A stretch of 64,000 nt of DNA from an uncultured Bacillota bacterium (GTDB lineage Bacteria > Bacillota_I > Bacilli_A > RFN20 > CAG-631): assembly GCA_902491575.1 (NCBI GenBank), contig CABUID010000001.1, positions 62,001 to 126,000 on the forward strand, in the 5' to 3' direction. Shown here piece after piece: positions 1-8,448 of the stretch. A program made the translations under genes and the position numbers. How positions within the stretch are numbered: position 1 is the stretch's first letter; the number at the start of each line of letters is the position of its first letter. The notes beneath the pieces are model-generated. The model worked only from the letters and a program-made list of their open reading frames with translations, made no database searches and was not told the origin of the DNA.

Positions 1-1
1 A

Positions 2-1447
2 AAAAAATTATCGCGGGCAATGACAATGTCAGCACGTGGAAATTCTGGTGTAATTCTTTCACAATTTTTTAAAGGTTTATCCAATGGCTTAGAAAATAAG
101 GATTGTGTTAATTCAGAAGAGATAGTGAATGCTTTTGATTTTGGTGTAAAGCAAGCTTATAAAGTGGTTCAAAAACCTACGGAAGGAACCATGTTAACGG
201 TAATGAGAGAAGCAACACAAATGTGTAAAGAAAATATTCATTCATTATCGAGTATTGAAGATTTTTTTGCCTGTTTTATAAAAGAAGCTCATGCTTCTTT
301 AGAAAGGACACCTCATTTACTTCCTGTTTTAAAAGAAGCAGGGGTAATTGATTCAGGAGGTGCAGGATATAATCGCATTATTGAAGGAATGATTTTGGCA
401 CTAGATGGTAATATTTTAGTTGCACAAGAAGAATATGAAAAGGCAACTTCTCAAACGACTACTCATGGCCATTTTGACGCGAATAGTGTTTTGGAATATG
501 GTTATTGTACTGAATTTATTTTGCAACTTCAAAATTCAAAAGTAGATATAAAATCTTTTGATATTAAAGAAATTACTTGTTTTTTAGAAACCATTGGTGA
601 TTCGATTGTTGCTTTTAAAGATGATGATATTGTTAAAGTACATGTACACACTTTTACTCCAGGCGAAGTCATTAATTATTGCCAAAAGTTTGGTGAATAT
701 ATTACTTTTAAAATGGAAAACATGTCTGTTCAACATTCTGAACTGGAAAGTATTTCAACAGAAGTGGCACCCAAAGTTCATAAAAAATTTGCAGTTGTAG
801 CGGTTTCAAGCAGCGAAGGAATTTCAAAAGCTTTTAAAGAAATGGGTTGTGATATCATTGTTTCTGGTGGTCAAACAATGAATCCTTCTAGTGAGGATTT
901 TATAGCAGCTTTCCAGCAAATTGATGCTGAAAATATTATTGTTTTTCCAAATAATGGTAATATAATTATGGCAGCTAAACAAGCAGCAGAATTATATGAA
1001 CAGGCAAAAGTGAAAGTGATTTTAACTCATTCAATGGCAGAATGTTATTCTGCTTTGACAATGCTTGATTATTCAAGTGATGATTTAGATAGTATTGTAG
1101 AAAATTTTCAAATGGTTATTGATAACGTAACTTATGCTTCTATAACATATGCGATTCGTGATAGCCTCATTGATCATGTTGAAATTAAAAAAGATGATTT
1201 TATGGCTTTTGTTAATGGTAAAATTGTTGCAGCTCGTGCTAATAAAGTGGATGTGTTTAAACAATTATTTGCTCATGTTGAGAATATGGAGGACAAAGAA
1301 GTGGTAACCATCATTTACGGAAAAGATGTAACTGAATCTGAAAAAGATGAAGTTTTAAGTTTTATCCATCAAACTTATCCGCTGATTGAAATTGGTGAAG
1401 TAGAAGGAATGCAAGAGATATATAGTTTTATTTTGTCGATTGAATAA
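2..1447 (+). CDS. fakA: Fatty acid kinase catalytic subunit, FakA/YloV-like (DAK2 domain), 5' partial
   Basis: The reading frame is open from base 2, so the N-terminus lies outside the window. The first visible residues include ARGNSGVILSQ, the conserved block of the DAK2 (DhaL-like) ATP-binding domain, followed by GTML and DSGGAGY blocks of the same fold. The remaining ~300 residues form the middle and C-terminal domains typical of the YloV/FakA family. Family knowledge: FakA phosphorylates fatty acids held by a DegV-type FakB carrier, feeding exogenous fatty acids into phospholipid synthesis in the cytoplasm. A DegV protein that could be the carrier is encoded at 38508-39383. The ATG at 20 is internal to the conserved block and is not the real start. 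A hairpin terminator follows the stop. Confidence 0.85.
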   Translation, partial: KKLSRAMTMSARGNSGVILSQFFKGLSNGLENKDCVNSEEIVNAFDFGVKQAYKVVQKPTEGTMLTVMREATQMCKENIHSLSSIEDFFACFIKEAHASLERTPHLLPVLKEAGVIDSGGAGYNRIIEGMILALDGNILVAQEEYEKATSQTTTHGHFDANSVLEYGYCTEFILQLQNSKVDIKSFDIKEITCFLETIGDSIVAFKDDDIVKVHVHTFTPGEVINYCQKFGEYITFKMENMSVQHSELESISTEVAPKVHKKFAVVAVSSSEGISKAFKEMGCDIIVSGGQTMNPSSEDFIAAFQQIDAENIIVFPNNGNIIMAAKQAAELYEQAKVKVILTHSMAECYSALTMLDYSSDDLDSIVENFQMVIDNVTYASITYAIRDSLIDHVEIKKDDFMAFVNGKIVAARANKVDVFKQLFAHVENMEDKEVVTIIYGKDVTESEKDEVLSFIHQTYPLIEIGEVEGMQEIYSFILSIE

Positions 1448-1451
1448 TGAA

Positions 1452-1483
1452 AAAAGACTATTCATTTTGAATAGTTTTTTTTA
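1452..1483 (+). terminator. Rho-independent terminator after fakA
   Basis: An 8-bp stem (ACTATTCA / TGAATAGT) with a 3-nt loop is followed at once by a run of T. It sits 10 bases past the fakA stop. Confidence 0.85.
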
Positions 1484-1530
1484 TGTAAAACGGATGCATT
1501 GAAAAGAAGTTTATTGGTCATAATAAAATA

Positions 1531-2430
1531 ATGAAAAGAGGTGTATGTAAAATTATTCCGTATGTATTTATTGATAAAATTATGACATCTTTTTTTCATA
1601 ATCAAATGTTTCATCGTCCTATAGACAAAATATTAGAAGATGTAAATCACTATAAGCCAAAATATCATTTTCCTTGCGAAAAAGAACAACAAATAAAAAT
1701 AGAAGGGAAAACGATTTTTTTACATCATTATCAATGTAAATATTCCGATATTATTCTTTTTTTTCCTGGAGGAAGTTTTATTGATCCACCTACTATTTTA
1801 CATGCTAATTTTGCTAAAAAAATAGCAAAAAAATTAAAAAAACACGTGATAATGGTTCAGTATCCTTTATTTCCAGAAGTGAATCCATTATATACAACTC
1901 AATTAATGCGCAAAATGATTGAAACTTTAAAACTCCAAAATATTACATTGATGGGAGATAGTGCGGGAGCATGTCTAGCTTTATATGTACTACATAGTTA
2001 TCACATGGATAAAAAAGATGTCATTCAAAAAACAATCTTGATTTCTCCCTGGTTTGATGGTGCTATGACAAATGAAGAAATCCCTCTTATTCAACCTCAT
2101 GATTTTATATTAGAAAAAGACAATTGCTATACGCTAGCTAAAAGAGTTTTTTCATTATATATTGATGGAAAATTATATTTATGTCCTAAAAACGATGGAT
2201 TTGTTTTTCCAAGTGAAGTTTTAATGATAACAGGGGGACATGAAATTTTCACACCCGATGCAATTTTATGGACAAAAGAACAAAAAGTTTTAAATGTAAG
2301 GCAATTGGTTTATAAAAATATGTGCCATTGCTTTATCATTCTTCCTATTTGGCAAGCTAATCATGCCATAAAAAAAATAAAATTTTTTTTAGAAAATAAA
2401 GAAGAAAAGATTGACTATTTCAATTTGTAA
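1531..2430 (+). CDS. Alpha/beta hydrolase (esterase/lipase, hormone-sensitive-lipase-like)
   Basis: A 299-aa soluble protein with the alpha/beta hydrolase signature. The oxyanion loop reads FFPGGSF (HGGG-like, with the His replaced). The nucleophile elbow is GDSAG with Ser144. Asp243 and His266 are well placed to complete the triad. These features place it in the alpha/beta-hydrolase-3 group, which hydrolyses carboxyl esters; the substrate cannot be told from the sequence. No signal peptide is seen, so it is probably cytoplasmic. No clear Shine-Dalgarno precedes the ATG at 1531, so the start is less certain than the fold. It stands alone between the fakA terminator and the fur-like gene. Confidence 0.75.
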   Translation: MKRGVCKIIPYVFIDKIMTSFFHNQMFHRPIDKILEDVNHYKPKYHFPCEKEQQIKIEGKTIFLHHYQCKYSDIILFFPGGSFIDPPTILHANFAKKIAKKLKKHVIMVQYPLFPEVNPLYTTQLMRKMIETLKLQNITLMGDSAGACLALYVLHSYHMDKKDVIQKTILISPWFDGAMTNEEIPLIQPHDFILEKDNCYTLAKRVFSLYIDGKLYLCPKNDGFVFPSEVLMITGGHEIFTPDAILWTKEQKVLNVRQLVYKNMCHCFIILPIWQANHAIKKIKFFLENKEEKIDYFNL

Positions 2431-2473
2431 TATATAATATTATTAGGAATGATTATGAATAAGGAGAAAGTCA

Positions 2474-2869
2474 ATGCAGTATAGAATTACAAAACAAAAA
2501 AGTTTGATTTATTCTATCATTATGCAAAATGGGCATCTTACAGTGGATGAACTGATTGAATTATTAAAACAACAAGATTTAAAAATATCTTTATCAACGA
2601 TTTATCGTAATTTGAACATTTTGACACAAGAAGGAAAAATCAAAAAAATAAAAAGTGAAAATAAATCCATGTATGAAACGATTAAAGAACATCATTATCA
2701 CTTTGAATGTAATTCTTGTCATCAAGTTTTTGATGTGGATCCATCCCTTGTTCAAATAAAAATACATCATTCAGCAGCGATTATCACAAAAAAGGATTTA
2801 TTCTTATATGGAATTTGTGAAAGCTGCAAAAAAAATCTAGATAATAAGGAGAAAGAAAAATGGAATTAA
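2474..2869 (+). CDS. Fur-family transcriptional regulator (PerR/Fur type)
   Basis: A 131-aa protein with an N-terminal winged helix (recognition helix around residues 39-50, SLSTIYRNLNIL). The metal-binding C-terminal half has HHYHF at 73-77 and two CxxC pairs at 79/82 and 115/118. These are the structural-zinc cysteines and regulatory-site ligands of Fur/PerR proteins, which are metal- or peroxide-responsive repressors. The preceding GGAG is well spaced. Its end overlaps the rubrerythrin start by 10 bases, so the two are translationally coupled; control of a peroxide-scavenging gene favours a PerR-like role. That sub-class is inference: no convincing PerR box was found upstream. Confidence 0.85.
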   Translation: MQYRITKQKSLIYSIIMQNGHLTVDELIELLKQQDLKISLSTIYRNLNILTQEGKIKKIKSENKSMYETIKEHHYHFECNSCHQVFDVDPSLVQIKIHHSAAIITKKDLFLYGICESCKKNLDNKEKEKWN

Positions 2870-3396
2870 AAGGTTCAAGAACAGAAGCTAATTTACAAAC
2901 TGCATTTGCTGGTGAATCCCAAGCAAGAAATAAGTACACTTATTTTGCAAGTGTTGCTAAAAAAGAAGGCTATGAACAAATAGCTGCTATTTTTCAAGAA
3001 ACTGCAGATAATGAAAAAGAACATGCTAAAATGTGGTTTAAACATCTTCAAGGAATTAGCAATACAGCTGATAATTTAAAATCTGCTGCTGCTGGTGAAA
3101 ATTACGAATGGACTGAAATGTATGCTGAATTTGCACGTGTAGCAAGAGAAGAAGGTTTCATTGCGATAGCAAAACAATTTGAAATGGTAGCTGCTATTGA
3201 AAAAACTCATGAAGAAAGATATCAAACTTTATTAGCAAGAGTTGAAAATGATGAAGTATTTACAAACAAAACAGGAATCGTAGTATGGAGATGTCGCAAT
3301 TGTGGTTATTTACATACTGGTACAACTGCTCCAAAAGTTTGCCCTGTTTGTGCTCACCCACAATCTTATTTTGAAAGAGAAGTTGTAAATTATTAA
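2860..3396 (+). CDS. rbr: Rubrerythrin
   Basis: A 178-aa protein with a ferritin-like four-helix domain (residues 1-135) and a C-terminal rubredoxin-like iron site (CRNC at 145-148, CPVC at 161-164). Candidate diiron ligands are Glu19, Glu52, His55, Glu90 and the EKTH motif near 114-117. Rubrerythrins reduce hydrogen peroxide in the cytoplasm of anaerobes and microaerophiles. The gene starts inside the 3' end of the Fur-family gene, with GGAG in that coding sequence as its ribosome site, which points to co-expression under peroxide or metal control. Confidence 0.95.
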   Translation: MELKGSRTEANLQTAFAGESQARNKYTYFASVAKKEGYEQIAAIFQETADNEKEHAKMWFKHLQGISNTADNLKSAAAGENYEWTEMYAEFARVAREEGFIAIAKQFEMVAAIEKTHEERYQTLLARVENDEVFTNKTGIVVWRCRNCGYLHTGTTAPKVCPVCAHPQSYFEREVVNY

Positions 3397-3439
3397 TTTG
3401 TTCAAAGATATTTTATAAGATACTATTAAAATTAAAAAG

Positions 3440-3465
3440 ATGGATTGAATTCAATCCATTTTTTC
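3440..3465 (+). terminator. Terminator after rubrerythrin
   Basis: A 20-nt perfect palindrome (ATGGATTGAA / TTCAATCCAT) runs directly into TTTTTT, between the rubrerythrin stop and the HAD gene. Confidence 0.75.
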
Positions 3466-3488
3466 ATTATAATTCATATGGGTGATAA

Positions 3489-4145
3489 ATGATGGAACTT
3501 TGTGGTAGAGAAATCAATGCAATTATATTTGATTTAGATGGAACTTTAATTGATTCAACAAGTGTTTGGGAAAATGTCGATAAAGCATTTTTTGAATCTA
3601 GAGGTATGAAAATACCAGAAAATTATGTGGATGAAATCGCTCATATTGGATTAAAAGAAGCCGCAATGTTTACAAAGAAAAAATATCATATTCAGGATAG
3701 TGTTGAAAGTATATTGCAAGAATGGAGAAATTCGAGCATGAAACAATATTTAGAAGATGTTCAATTAAAACCTCATGTTTATGATTTTTTAGTTAAATTG
3801 AAAAAAAATAATGTAAAATTGGCAATTGCTACGGCAAACGATCGACAATTATATGAACCTTGTTTGAAAAGGTTGGTCATTTATGATTTTTTTGATTTTA
3901 TCGCTGATGTGGATACAGTCAATGCTGGCAAAAATTCCGTAAAATTATATCATTATGTGGCGAAAAATTTGAATGAAAAGCCTGAAAATATAGCCATTTT
4001 TGAAGATATTTCTACGGGTTTAAAAACAGCATTTGAAAATGGTTATACTTGTATAGCTGTATATGATGAGCATTCTAAAAAAGAAGATGACTTAAAGAAG
4101 AAATATTCGCATCGTTTTATTTATGATTTTAATGAATTATTATAA
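3489..4145 (+). CDS. HAD-superfamily phosphatase (beta-phosphoglucomutase-like subfamily)
   Basis: A 218-aa protein with the HAD motifs in order: motif I FDLDGTLID (Asp15 nucleophile, Asp17), an alpha-helical cap (residues ~20-90), motif II IATAND, a Lys in the GKNS region, and motif IV FEDISTG. This is HAD subfamily IA, whose members are phosphomonoesterases or phosphoglucomutases acting on small phosphorylated metabolites. The substrate cannot be assigned. Two ATGs occur in tandem at 3489 and 3492. The gene is bounded by terminators and is probably monocistronic. Confidence 0.85.
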   Translation: MMELCGREINAIIFDLDGTLIDSTSVWENVDKAFFESRGMKIPENYVDEIAHIGLKEAAMFTKKKYHIQDSVESILQEWRNSSMKQYLEDVQLKPHVYDFLVKLKKNNVKLAIATANDRQLYEPCLKRLVIYDFFDFIADVDTVNAGKNSVKLYHYVAKNLNEKPENIAIFEDISTGLKTAFENGYTCIAVYDEHSKKEDDLKKKYSHRFIYDFNELL

Positions 4146-4150
4146 AAATT

Positions 4151-4195
4151 AAAAAAGTAGATAAAGTAATCAAAAGTTACAAAATCTACTTTTTT
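4151..4195. terminator. Bidirectional terminator between HAD and ligase genes
   Basis: AAAAAAGTAGAT pairs with ATCTACTTTTTT around a ~21-nt loop, so it has T-runs on both strands. It serves the convergent HAD gene (+) and ligase gene (-) and overlaps the ligase stop codon. Confidence 0.75.
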
Positions 4196-5112
4196 AATGG
4201 AAAGTCATCCACTAATTCTTTAAATACGGGTTGACGCATCGTTTGATTTTTAGTAAGTTGCATATAAGATACTTTTCCTTGTAAATATGGCTTTAACCAA
4301 ATGATATTTTGATATTGTGGAAAAATAGACGTAATATTTAAATGCTTTTTAGAAGTTTTTAATATCATTTGTTTGAGTGAATCTGAAATACCTATCGCTA
4401 CTTTTCCTCTATAAATCCATTGGTTTTTACTATTGTTTTGTTGACCAAAGACTAAATTTTTTATTTGATTTTGTTCATTTAGTTCATATCCAATAATCCA
4501 TAAGTCTTCTTCTTGTAAAACTTTTATTTTTATCCATTCATCACATCGTTTGCCCATATAATATTTTCCATCTTTCTTTTTGGCCACGATACCTTCTAAA
4601 TTTTCTTTTTTTACTTTTTTGAAAAAAGATTTTCCTTTTTCTTCTATATACCGTGAAATCATTAATTGATGTCCTTCTTTTAAATTGTTTGTAAGTGTTT
4701 TTTTTCTTTTCATTAAGGGAAAATGTGTAATTTGCTTTTGACCAATATATAAAATATCATAAGCGACAAAAAAAACAGGATTGGATTTAGCCGATAATTG
4801 AATTTTAAAATTATCGGTCATTAAACTTCTTTTTTGCAATTCAAAAAAGTTAGGCTTACCATTTTTTAAGATGACTAATTCACCATCAAGTATGCATTTT
4901 TTTGAAACGCATAAATTCATATCACATAATTCCGGATATAATGAAGTGACATCTTTATTTCTCTTGTTTCTTAAAGTGACACTTTTTTTATCAATATAGG
5001 CTAGACAGCGTATTCCATCTAACTTTAATTCATAAATATAATCTTGGCTATCAAATGGTTTCGATTCGTTTAAAAGCATTGGTTCTGCTTTTTTATCTTT
5101 GAATAAATCCAT
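4186..5112 (-). CDS. ATP-dependent DNA ligase, LigD ligase-domain type (NHEJ)
   Basis: A 308-aa protein with the nucleotidyl-transferase motifs of ATP-dependent ligases: motif I ELKLDGIR (catalytic Lys30), motif III DGELVIL, motif IV EGIVAKKKDGKY, then an OB-fold C-terminal part. Actinobacterial LigD fuses this module to polymerase and phosphoesterase domains; here only the ligase module is present. The ATG overlaps the stop of the upstream Ku gene by one base (TAATG), so the two are coupled. Family knowledge: Ku recruits this ligase to seal double-strand breaks by non-homologous end joining. The polymerase and nuclease functions must come from elsewhere or be absent. Confidence 0.9.
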   Translation of the reverse strand: MDLFKDKKAEPMLLNESKPFDSQDYIYELKLDGIRCLAYIDKKSVTLRNKRNKDVTSLYPELCDMNLCVSKKCILDGELVILKNGKPNFFELQKRSLMTDNFKIQLSAKSNPVFFVAYDILYIGQKQITHFPLMKRKKTLTNNLKEGHQLMISRYIEEKGKSFFKKVKKENLEGIVAKKKDGKYYMGKRCDEWIKIKVLQEEDLWIIGYELNEQNQIKNLVFGQQNNSKNQWIYRGKVAIGISDSLKQMILKTSKKHLNITSIFPQYQNIIWLKPYLQGKVSYMQLTKNQTMRQPVFKELVDDFPLKK

Positions 5113-5933
5113 TAGGCTTCAGCTCGGTATGAGCTTTTTTTTGATCGAATAATAGGAGTTTTTTTTGTTTCTTTTTTTTGATTTTTTATACTATTTTGTA
5201 AAGCTTCAAATAAATCTAACATTTGATTTTCTTTTTTCTGCCTTATCGATGTAATTTCTTTCCCTGAAATTTTCTTTTCAATGGCTTCTTTTATTTTTTC
5301 CTTATATTCATTATGGTATAAATCAGGATTAAAAGGTTGAATCATATTTTCAATTAATGCTTTTGCTAATTTTAATTGCTTTTCATCAACTTTTTTTGAA
5401 TTTTTTTCAATGGGATTTGGGAGAATATCTTCTTTAAAAAACAAAGTATTTAATAATAAATAGTGATCTTTAAAACGTAAAGCAACTAAATTTTCTTTAT
5501 TACCAATTACGCATTTAGCAATTCCTACTTTTTTTGTTTGTTTTAATGCCGTTGCTAATAAAAAATAAGCATTTTCTGCTCCTGAAGGATGAACATAATA
5601 TGTTTTATTATAATAGATTGTATCAATTTCTTTTTCATCGACAAAGCATTCGATTTTTATTTCTTTATCTTTTTTGGATTTTATTTTTTCAAAATCTTTT
5701 TCTTCTAAAATAACATATTTATTTTTTTCATATTCAAAACCACGTACTAAATCTTCTTGTTTTAATACTTTTCCTTGACATTCTTCACAAGTCTTCAAGT
5801 ATTGCACTCTACTTTTTGTTTTTCGATCTAACCAGTTAAAATCAATATCATTCGTTTTAACGCAAGTTGTTAATGTTATCGGTATATAAACTAAGCCGAA
5901 AGAAATATTTCCTTTAAATGAATAAGCCATCAT
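5112..5933 (-). CDS. ku: Ku protein (bacterial NHEJ)
   Basis: A 273-aa protein starting MMAYSFKGNISFGLVYIPI, the Ku N-terminal signature, with a CEECQGK zinc-like motif, an EDLVRGFEYEK segment and a YYVHP block of the Ku beta-barrel. Bacterial Ku is a homodimeric ring that binds DNA ends and recruits the partner ligase. The lysine-rich C-terminal tail (residues ~215-273) matches the basic tails of other bacterial Ku proteins. The start is one of two adjacent ATGs (5933 or 5930) after AAGGTGAG. It is the first gene of a two-gene operon with the ligase. Confidence 0.95.
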   Translation of the reverse strand: MMAYSFKGNISFGLVYIPITLTTCVKTNDIDFNWLDRKTKSRVQYLKTCEECQGKVLKQEDLVRGFEYEKNKYVILEEKDFEKIKSKKDKEIKIECFVDEKEIDTIYYNKTYYVHPSGAENAYFLLATALKQTKKVGIAKCVIGNKENLVALRFKDHYLLLNTLFFKEDILPNPIEKNSKKVDEKQLKLAKALIENMIQPFNPDLYHNEYKEKIKEAIEKKISGKEITSIRQKKENQMLDLFEALQNSIKNQKKETKKTPIIRSKKSSYRAEA

Positions 5934-6079
5934 CTCACCTTCTTTATTTTGCCATAATTTTTCTATTTTATGTAATAAAAGGATAAAATGGAAAAGTTAT
6001 TGTTTGGCTTTCTGTTTTTATGATAGGAATTGTTCACTTGTATACATCTTGAAAATAATGAATAAAAAAATTAAGAAAA

Positions 6080-6108
6080 TTGACAAATAAGAATTTATGG
6101 TTTATGAT
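6080..6108 (+). promoter_or_regulatory. Sigma-A promoter for the PHP gene
   Basis: A perfect -35 TTGACA (6080-6085), a 17-bp spacer and TATGAT (6103-6108). The transcript would start about 15 bases before the ATG at 6132, whose ribosome site is AAAGGA. Confidence 0.8.
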
Positions 6109-6131
6109 TTTCTCGTTAAAAGGAAAATAAA

Positions 6132-6938
6132 ATGAAATACAAAATTGATCATGACTATCATATTCATACCAAATTATCAAAATGTTCGAGTAATGAAGAG
6201 CAAAATTGTGAAAATATATTAAAGTACGCTAAAAGTAATCATTATAAAAGTATTTGTATAACAGATCATTTGTGGGATATTGATGCTGGAGACTGTAATG
6301 AGTGGTACCAATCGCAAGATTTTAATCATATTTGTAAAAGCTTACCACTGCCCAAAGATAAAGATATCCAATTTTATTTTGGATGTGAAGCAGATATGGA
6401 TAAGAATTTTCGTCTTGGTTTAACAAGGGATAAATTTGAAAAATTGGATTTTATCATTGTGTCCACTACACATTTACATCATTTAGGTTTTACAATTGAT
6501 GAAAAAGATAACTCTTTAAATAATCGAAAAATCGTTTATCTTAAGAAAATTCATAAACTTTTAGAAATGGATCTTCCTTTTTATAAAATGGGAATTGGAC
6601 ATATTACATGTAATTTAATGGCTCCTTCTAATCGAAAAGATCATTTAAGAATAATTGAAATGATTAGCGATAGAGAATATGAAGAAGTGTTTATGAAAAC
6701 TGCTCAAAAAAAGATAGGGATTGAATTAAATTTTTATCCACAATGGTATGATGAAAATGAGCTTAAGGTTTTATTAAGACCTTATAAAATAGCTAAGAAT
6801 TGTGGTAATAAATTTTATCTTGGTAGTGATTCGCATCATCCAAATGATTTATCACACGCTAGAGAAAAGTTTGAAAGAATAATTGATTTATTAGAATTAG
6901 AAGAGGAGGATAAGTTTATTCTTTTTAAAACGAAATGA
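6132..6938 (+). CDS. PHP-domain phosphoesterase (histidinol-phosphatase-like)
   Basis: A 268-aa protein with the PHP metal-binding motifs: DYHIHTKLS (His10, His12), ITDHLWD, a middle TTHLHH block and C-terminal LGSDSHHP. PHP proteins are trinuclear metal phosphoesterases, and stand-alone forms are often annotated as histidinol phosphatases. No other histidine-biosynthesis gene is in the window, so a general phosphoesterase role is equally likely. The gene has its own strong promoter and ends at a terminator shared with the CRISPR array. Confidence 0.8.
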   Translation: MKYKIDHDYHIHTKLSKCSSNEEQNCENILKYAKSNHYKSICITDHLWDIDAGDCNEWYQSQDFNHICKSLPLPKDKDIQFYFGCEADMDKNFRLGLTRDKFEKLDFIIVSTTHLHHLGFTIDEKDNSLNNRKIVYLKKIHKLLEMDLPFYKMGIGHITCNLMAPSNRKDHLRIIEMISDREYEEVFMKTAQKKIGIELNFYPQWYDENELKVLLRPYKIAKNCGNKFYLGSDSHHPNDLSHAREKFERIIDLLELEEEDKFILFKTK

Positions 6939-6966
6939 TATCAATACATCTATGTGTAATTTAAAT

Positions 6967-6994
6967 AAAAAGAACTTTATTAAAAGTTCTTTTT
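6967..6994. terminator. Bidirectional terminator between PHP gene and CRISPR array
   Basis: A 12-bp perfect stem (AAAAAGAACTTT / AAAGTTCTTTTT) with a 3-nt loop. The T-rich arm ends + transcription of the PHP gene, and the opposite arm ends the pre-crRNA arriving on the - strand. Confidence 0.8.
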
Positions 6995-7000
6995 AGTCAA

Positions 7001-7414
7001 GTAGCACTACTCCCAAACAGTCTTGCGCACTTGCGCTAAATTGTGAAAGTTTGAAAATAGTTAAAGATAGCACTACTCCCAAACTAAGGTTAGATGATTT
7101 AGGACATTTAACTAGTTTGAAAATAGTTAAAGATAGCACTACTCCCAAACAAGAGATAATGTATTTTCTATATTTTTTATGTTTGAAAATAGTTAAAGAT
7201 AGCACTACTCCCAAACGTGGAATAACTACCCACCTACCCTATCAGCGTTTGAAAATAGTTAAAGATAGCACTACTCCCAAACCCAATAATAATTAAACCC
7301 ATAAAATCATAAGTTTGAAAATAGTTAAAGATAGCACTACTCCCAAACAAAAAATATCATTATATGTTGAAGTATTTTGTTTGAAAATAGTTAAAGATAG
7401 CACTACTCCCAAAC
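7001..7414 (-). CRISPR. Type II-A CRISPR array: 6 full repeats, 1 degenerate repeat, 6 spacers
   Basis: Full 36-nt repeats lie at 7049-7084, 7115-7150, 7181-7216, 7247-7282, 7313-7348 and 7379-7414, and look identical. In crRNA orientation (- strand) the unit begins GTTTGGGAGTAG and ends CTATTTTCAAAC. Every spacer is exactly 30 nt. The last repeat (to 7018) is degenerate: only 17 nt (7002-7018) match at one end, and the rest seems to have lost about two bases. Degeneration marks the old, leader-distal end, so the leader is at the csn2 side (7415), as expected for type II-A. Confidence 0.98.
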
Positions 7415-7453
7415 CTCAAAAAAAGTTAAGTAGTGTATCTAATAATATTATAA
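7415..7453 (-). promoter_or_regulatory. CRISPR leader (short)
   Basis: Only 39 bp separate the csn2 stop from the first repeat. On the - strand the leader ends TTTTTTTGAGG at the repeat junction. This resembles the ATTTGAG leader-anchoring sequence that type II-A Cas1-Cas2 uses to choose the integration site. The stretch is strongly AT-rich. The array promoter must lie here or inside the 3' end of csn2. Confidence 0.7.
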
Positions 7454-8131
7454 TTAAATATTATCCAATAGGCAATTATCAATATCTAAAATCTTTTTTT
7501 TATTGAATATATTTGTAGAAATATTTTCTGTTTCAACGTCAATTAGAGTAATAGCATTATATTTACAAGTATTAATCAACATTTCTATTTCATCAGGTTG
7601 CAATAGTGTAAATAATCCGTAAAAAACAAAAATTTTAATATTTCGAAGTTCAAACGATATTTTTATAAAAGTATTTATTCTTTCAATTAAGGAAGAATCA
7701 TCATCGTTGATTAATATATTCATATTCTTAATTAAATCATCTTCTGAAAACTTAATATCTGAAATAATGTCGATTGGAGAATCTAATCTAATTTTATTAA
7801 AAGTTTTTTGTATAAGTTCCATAATAGCATTTACTGTAATTTGTAGATCCTCATTATTTGACTTTTTAAGTAAACGGATTAAATAGTTTAAATTTTTTTT
7901 ATTATTAATATCTAGATAAATTAATGAAGGAATAAATTCAACAAAATCAATTGTTTTTAAAGGTTTACAATCTTGGTCAAATAATTTTATATATTCATTA
8001 TTTGAACAACCACTATGAAGATCCTTTAAAAAAGAATATAAATAGTTTTTATTTTGAATAATAAGTAAATGATTGTCGAGTTTTTCAATATTTTCATATA
8101 TATTAAAGTCATGAAAAGAAAAATATATCAT
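7454..8131 (-). CDS. csn2: CRISPR-associated protein Csn2
   Basis: A 225-aa protein at the csn2 position, last in a cas9-cas1-cas2 operon and next to the array. Length and layout fit the ~220-aa Csn2 family: a beta-rich start, a long helical middle and a C-terminal Rossmann-like strand (IKIFVFYGLFTLL). Csn2 is a tetrameric ring that slides on DNA ends and is needed for type II-A spacer acquisition. The ATG overlaps the cas2 stop by 4 bases. Sequence similarity to well-known Csn2 is weak by eye, so the call rests on context, length and pattern. Confidence 0.85.
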   Translation of the reverse strand: MIYFSFHDFNIYENIEKLDNHLLIIQNKNYLYSFLKDLHSGCSNNEYIKLFDQDCKPLKTIDFVEFIPSLIYLDINNKKNLNYLIRLLKKSNNEDLQITVNAIMELIQKTFNKIRLDSPIDIISDIKFSEDDLIKNMNILINDDDSSLIERINTFIKISFELRNIKIFVFYGLFTLLQPDEIEMLINTCKYNAITLIDVETENISTNIFNKKKILDIDNCLLDNI

Positions 8132-8448
8132 AATCGTATTACCTTTTCCTCATTTGCAATAATGTCTGTATCAATTTCACCGATTAAATGTTCGATAGAA
8201 GAAAACTGGTTTTCAGTAATAGTTAAAACAGATATAATACCTTCGTTTGGTAAATTTTTCTTTAAGTCTATCATACATGAATTGACAGCGCTAGGATTTA
8301 ATGCTAATTTTGTAAATACACTTTCTTGCATGCGAATAAAACCGTTCTTCTTCAGTAATTTAACAAATCTAGAGTATTCTCTAATATTCTTTTTTGTAAC
8401 TGAAGGTAAATCAAAAAATAAAATGATTCGCATAAAAACATTACTCAT
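8128..8448 (-). CDS. cas2: CRISPR-associated endoribonuclease-fold protein Cas2
   Basis: A 106-aa protein with the Cas2 ferredoxin-like start MRIILFFDLPS (the characteristic Asp after the first strand is Asp13) and the typical KKNGFIRMQESVFTKLA block. Cas2 dimers bridge two Cas1 dimers in the spacer-integration complex. It overlaps the cas1 3' end by 8 bases. The family usually begins at the MRII methionine (8433), five codons into this frame, so the start could be either. Confidence 0.95.
   Translation of the reverse strand: MSNVFMRIILFFDLPSVTKKNIREYSRFVKLLKKNGFIRMQESVFTKLALNPSAVNSCMIDLKKNLPNEGIISVLTITENQFSSIEHLIGEIDTDIIANEEKVIRL

Noticed and set aside
2425..2465. Possible PerR/Fur box upstream of the Fur-family gene
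   Set aside because: AT-rich dyads are present but none matches the 7-1-7 consensus well enough to claim.
3440..3459. 20-nt palindrome as a regulator operator
   Set aside because: It is followed by a T-run after a stop codon, so a terminator is the simpler reading.
7051..7506. Reading frames crossing the CRISPR array that encode repeated KIVKDSTTPK peptides
   Set aside because: They are a by-product of the 36-nt repeat and 30-nt spacer (66, a multiple of 3). No ribosome site; transcription runs on the other strand.
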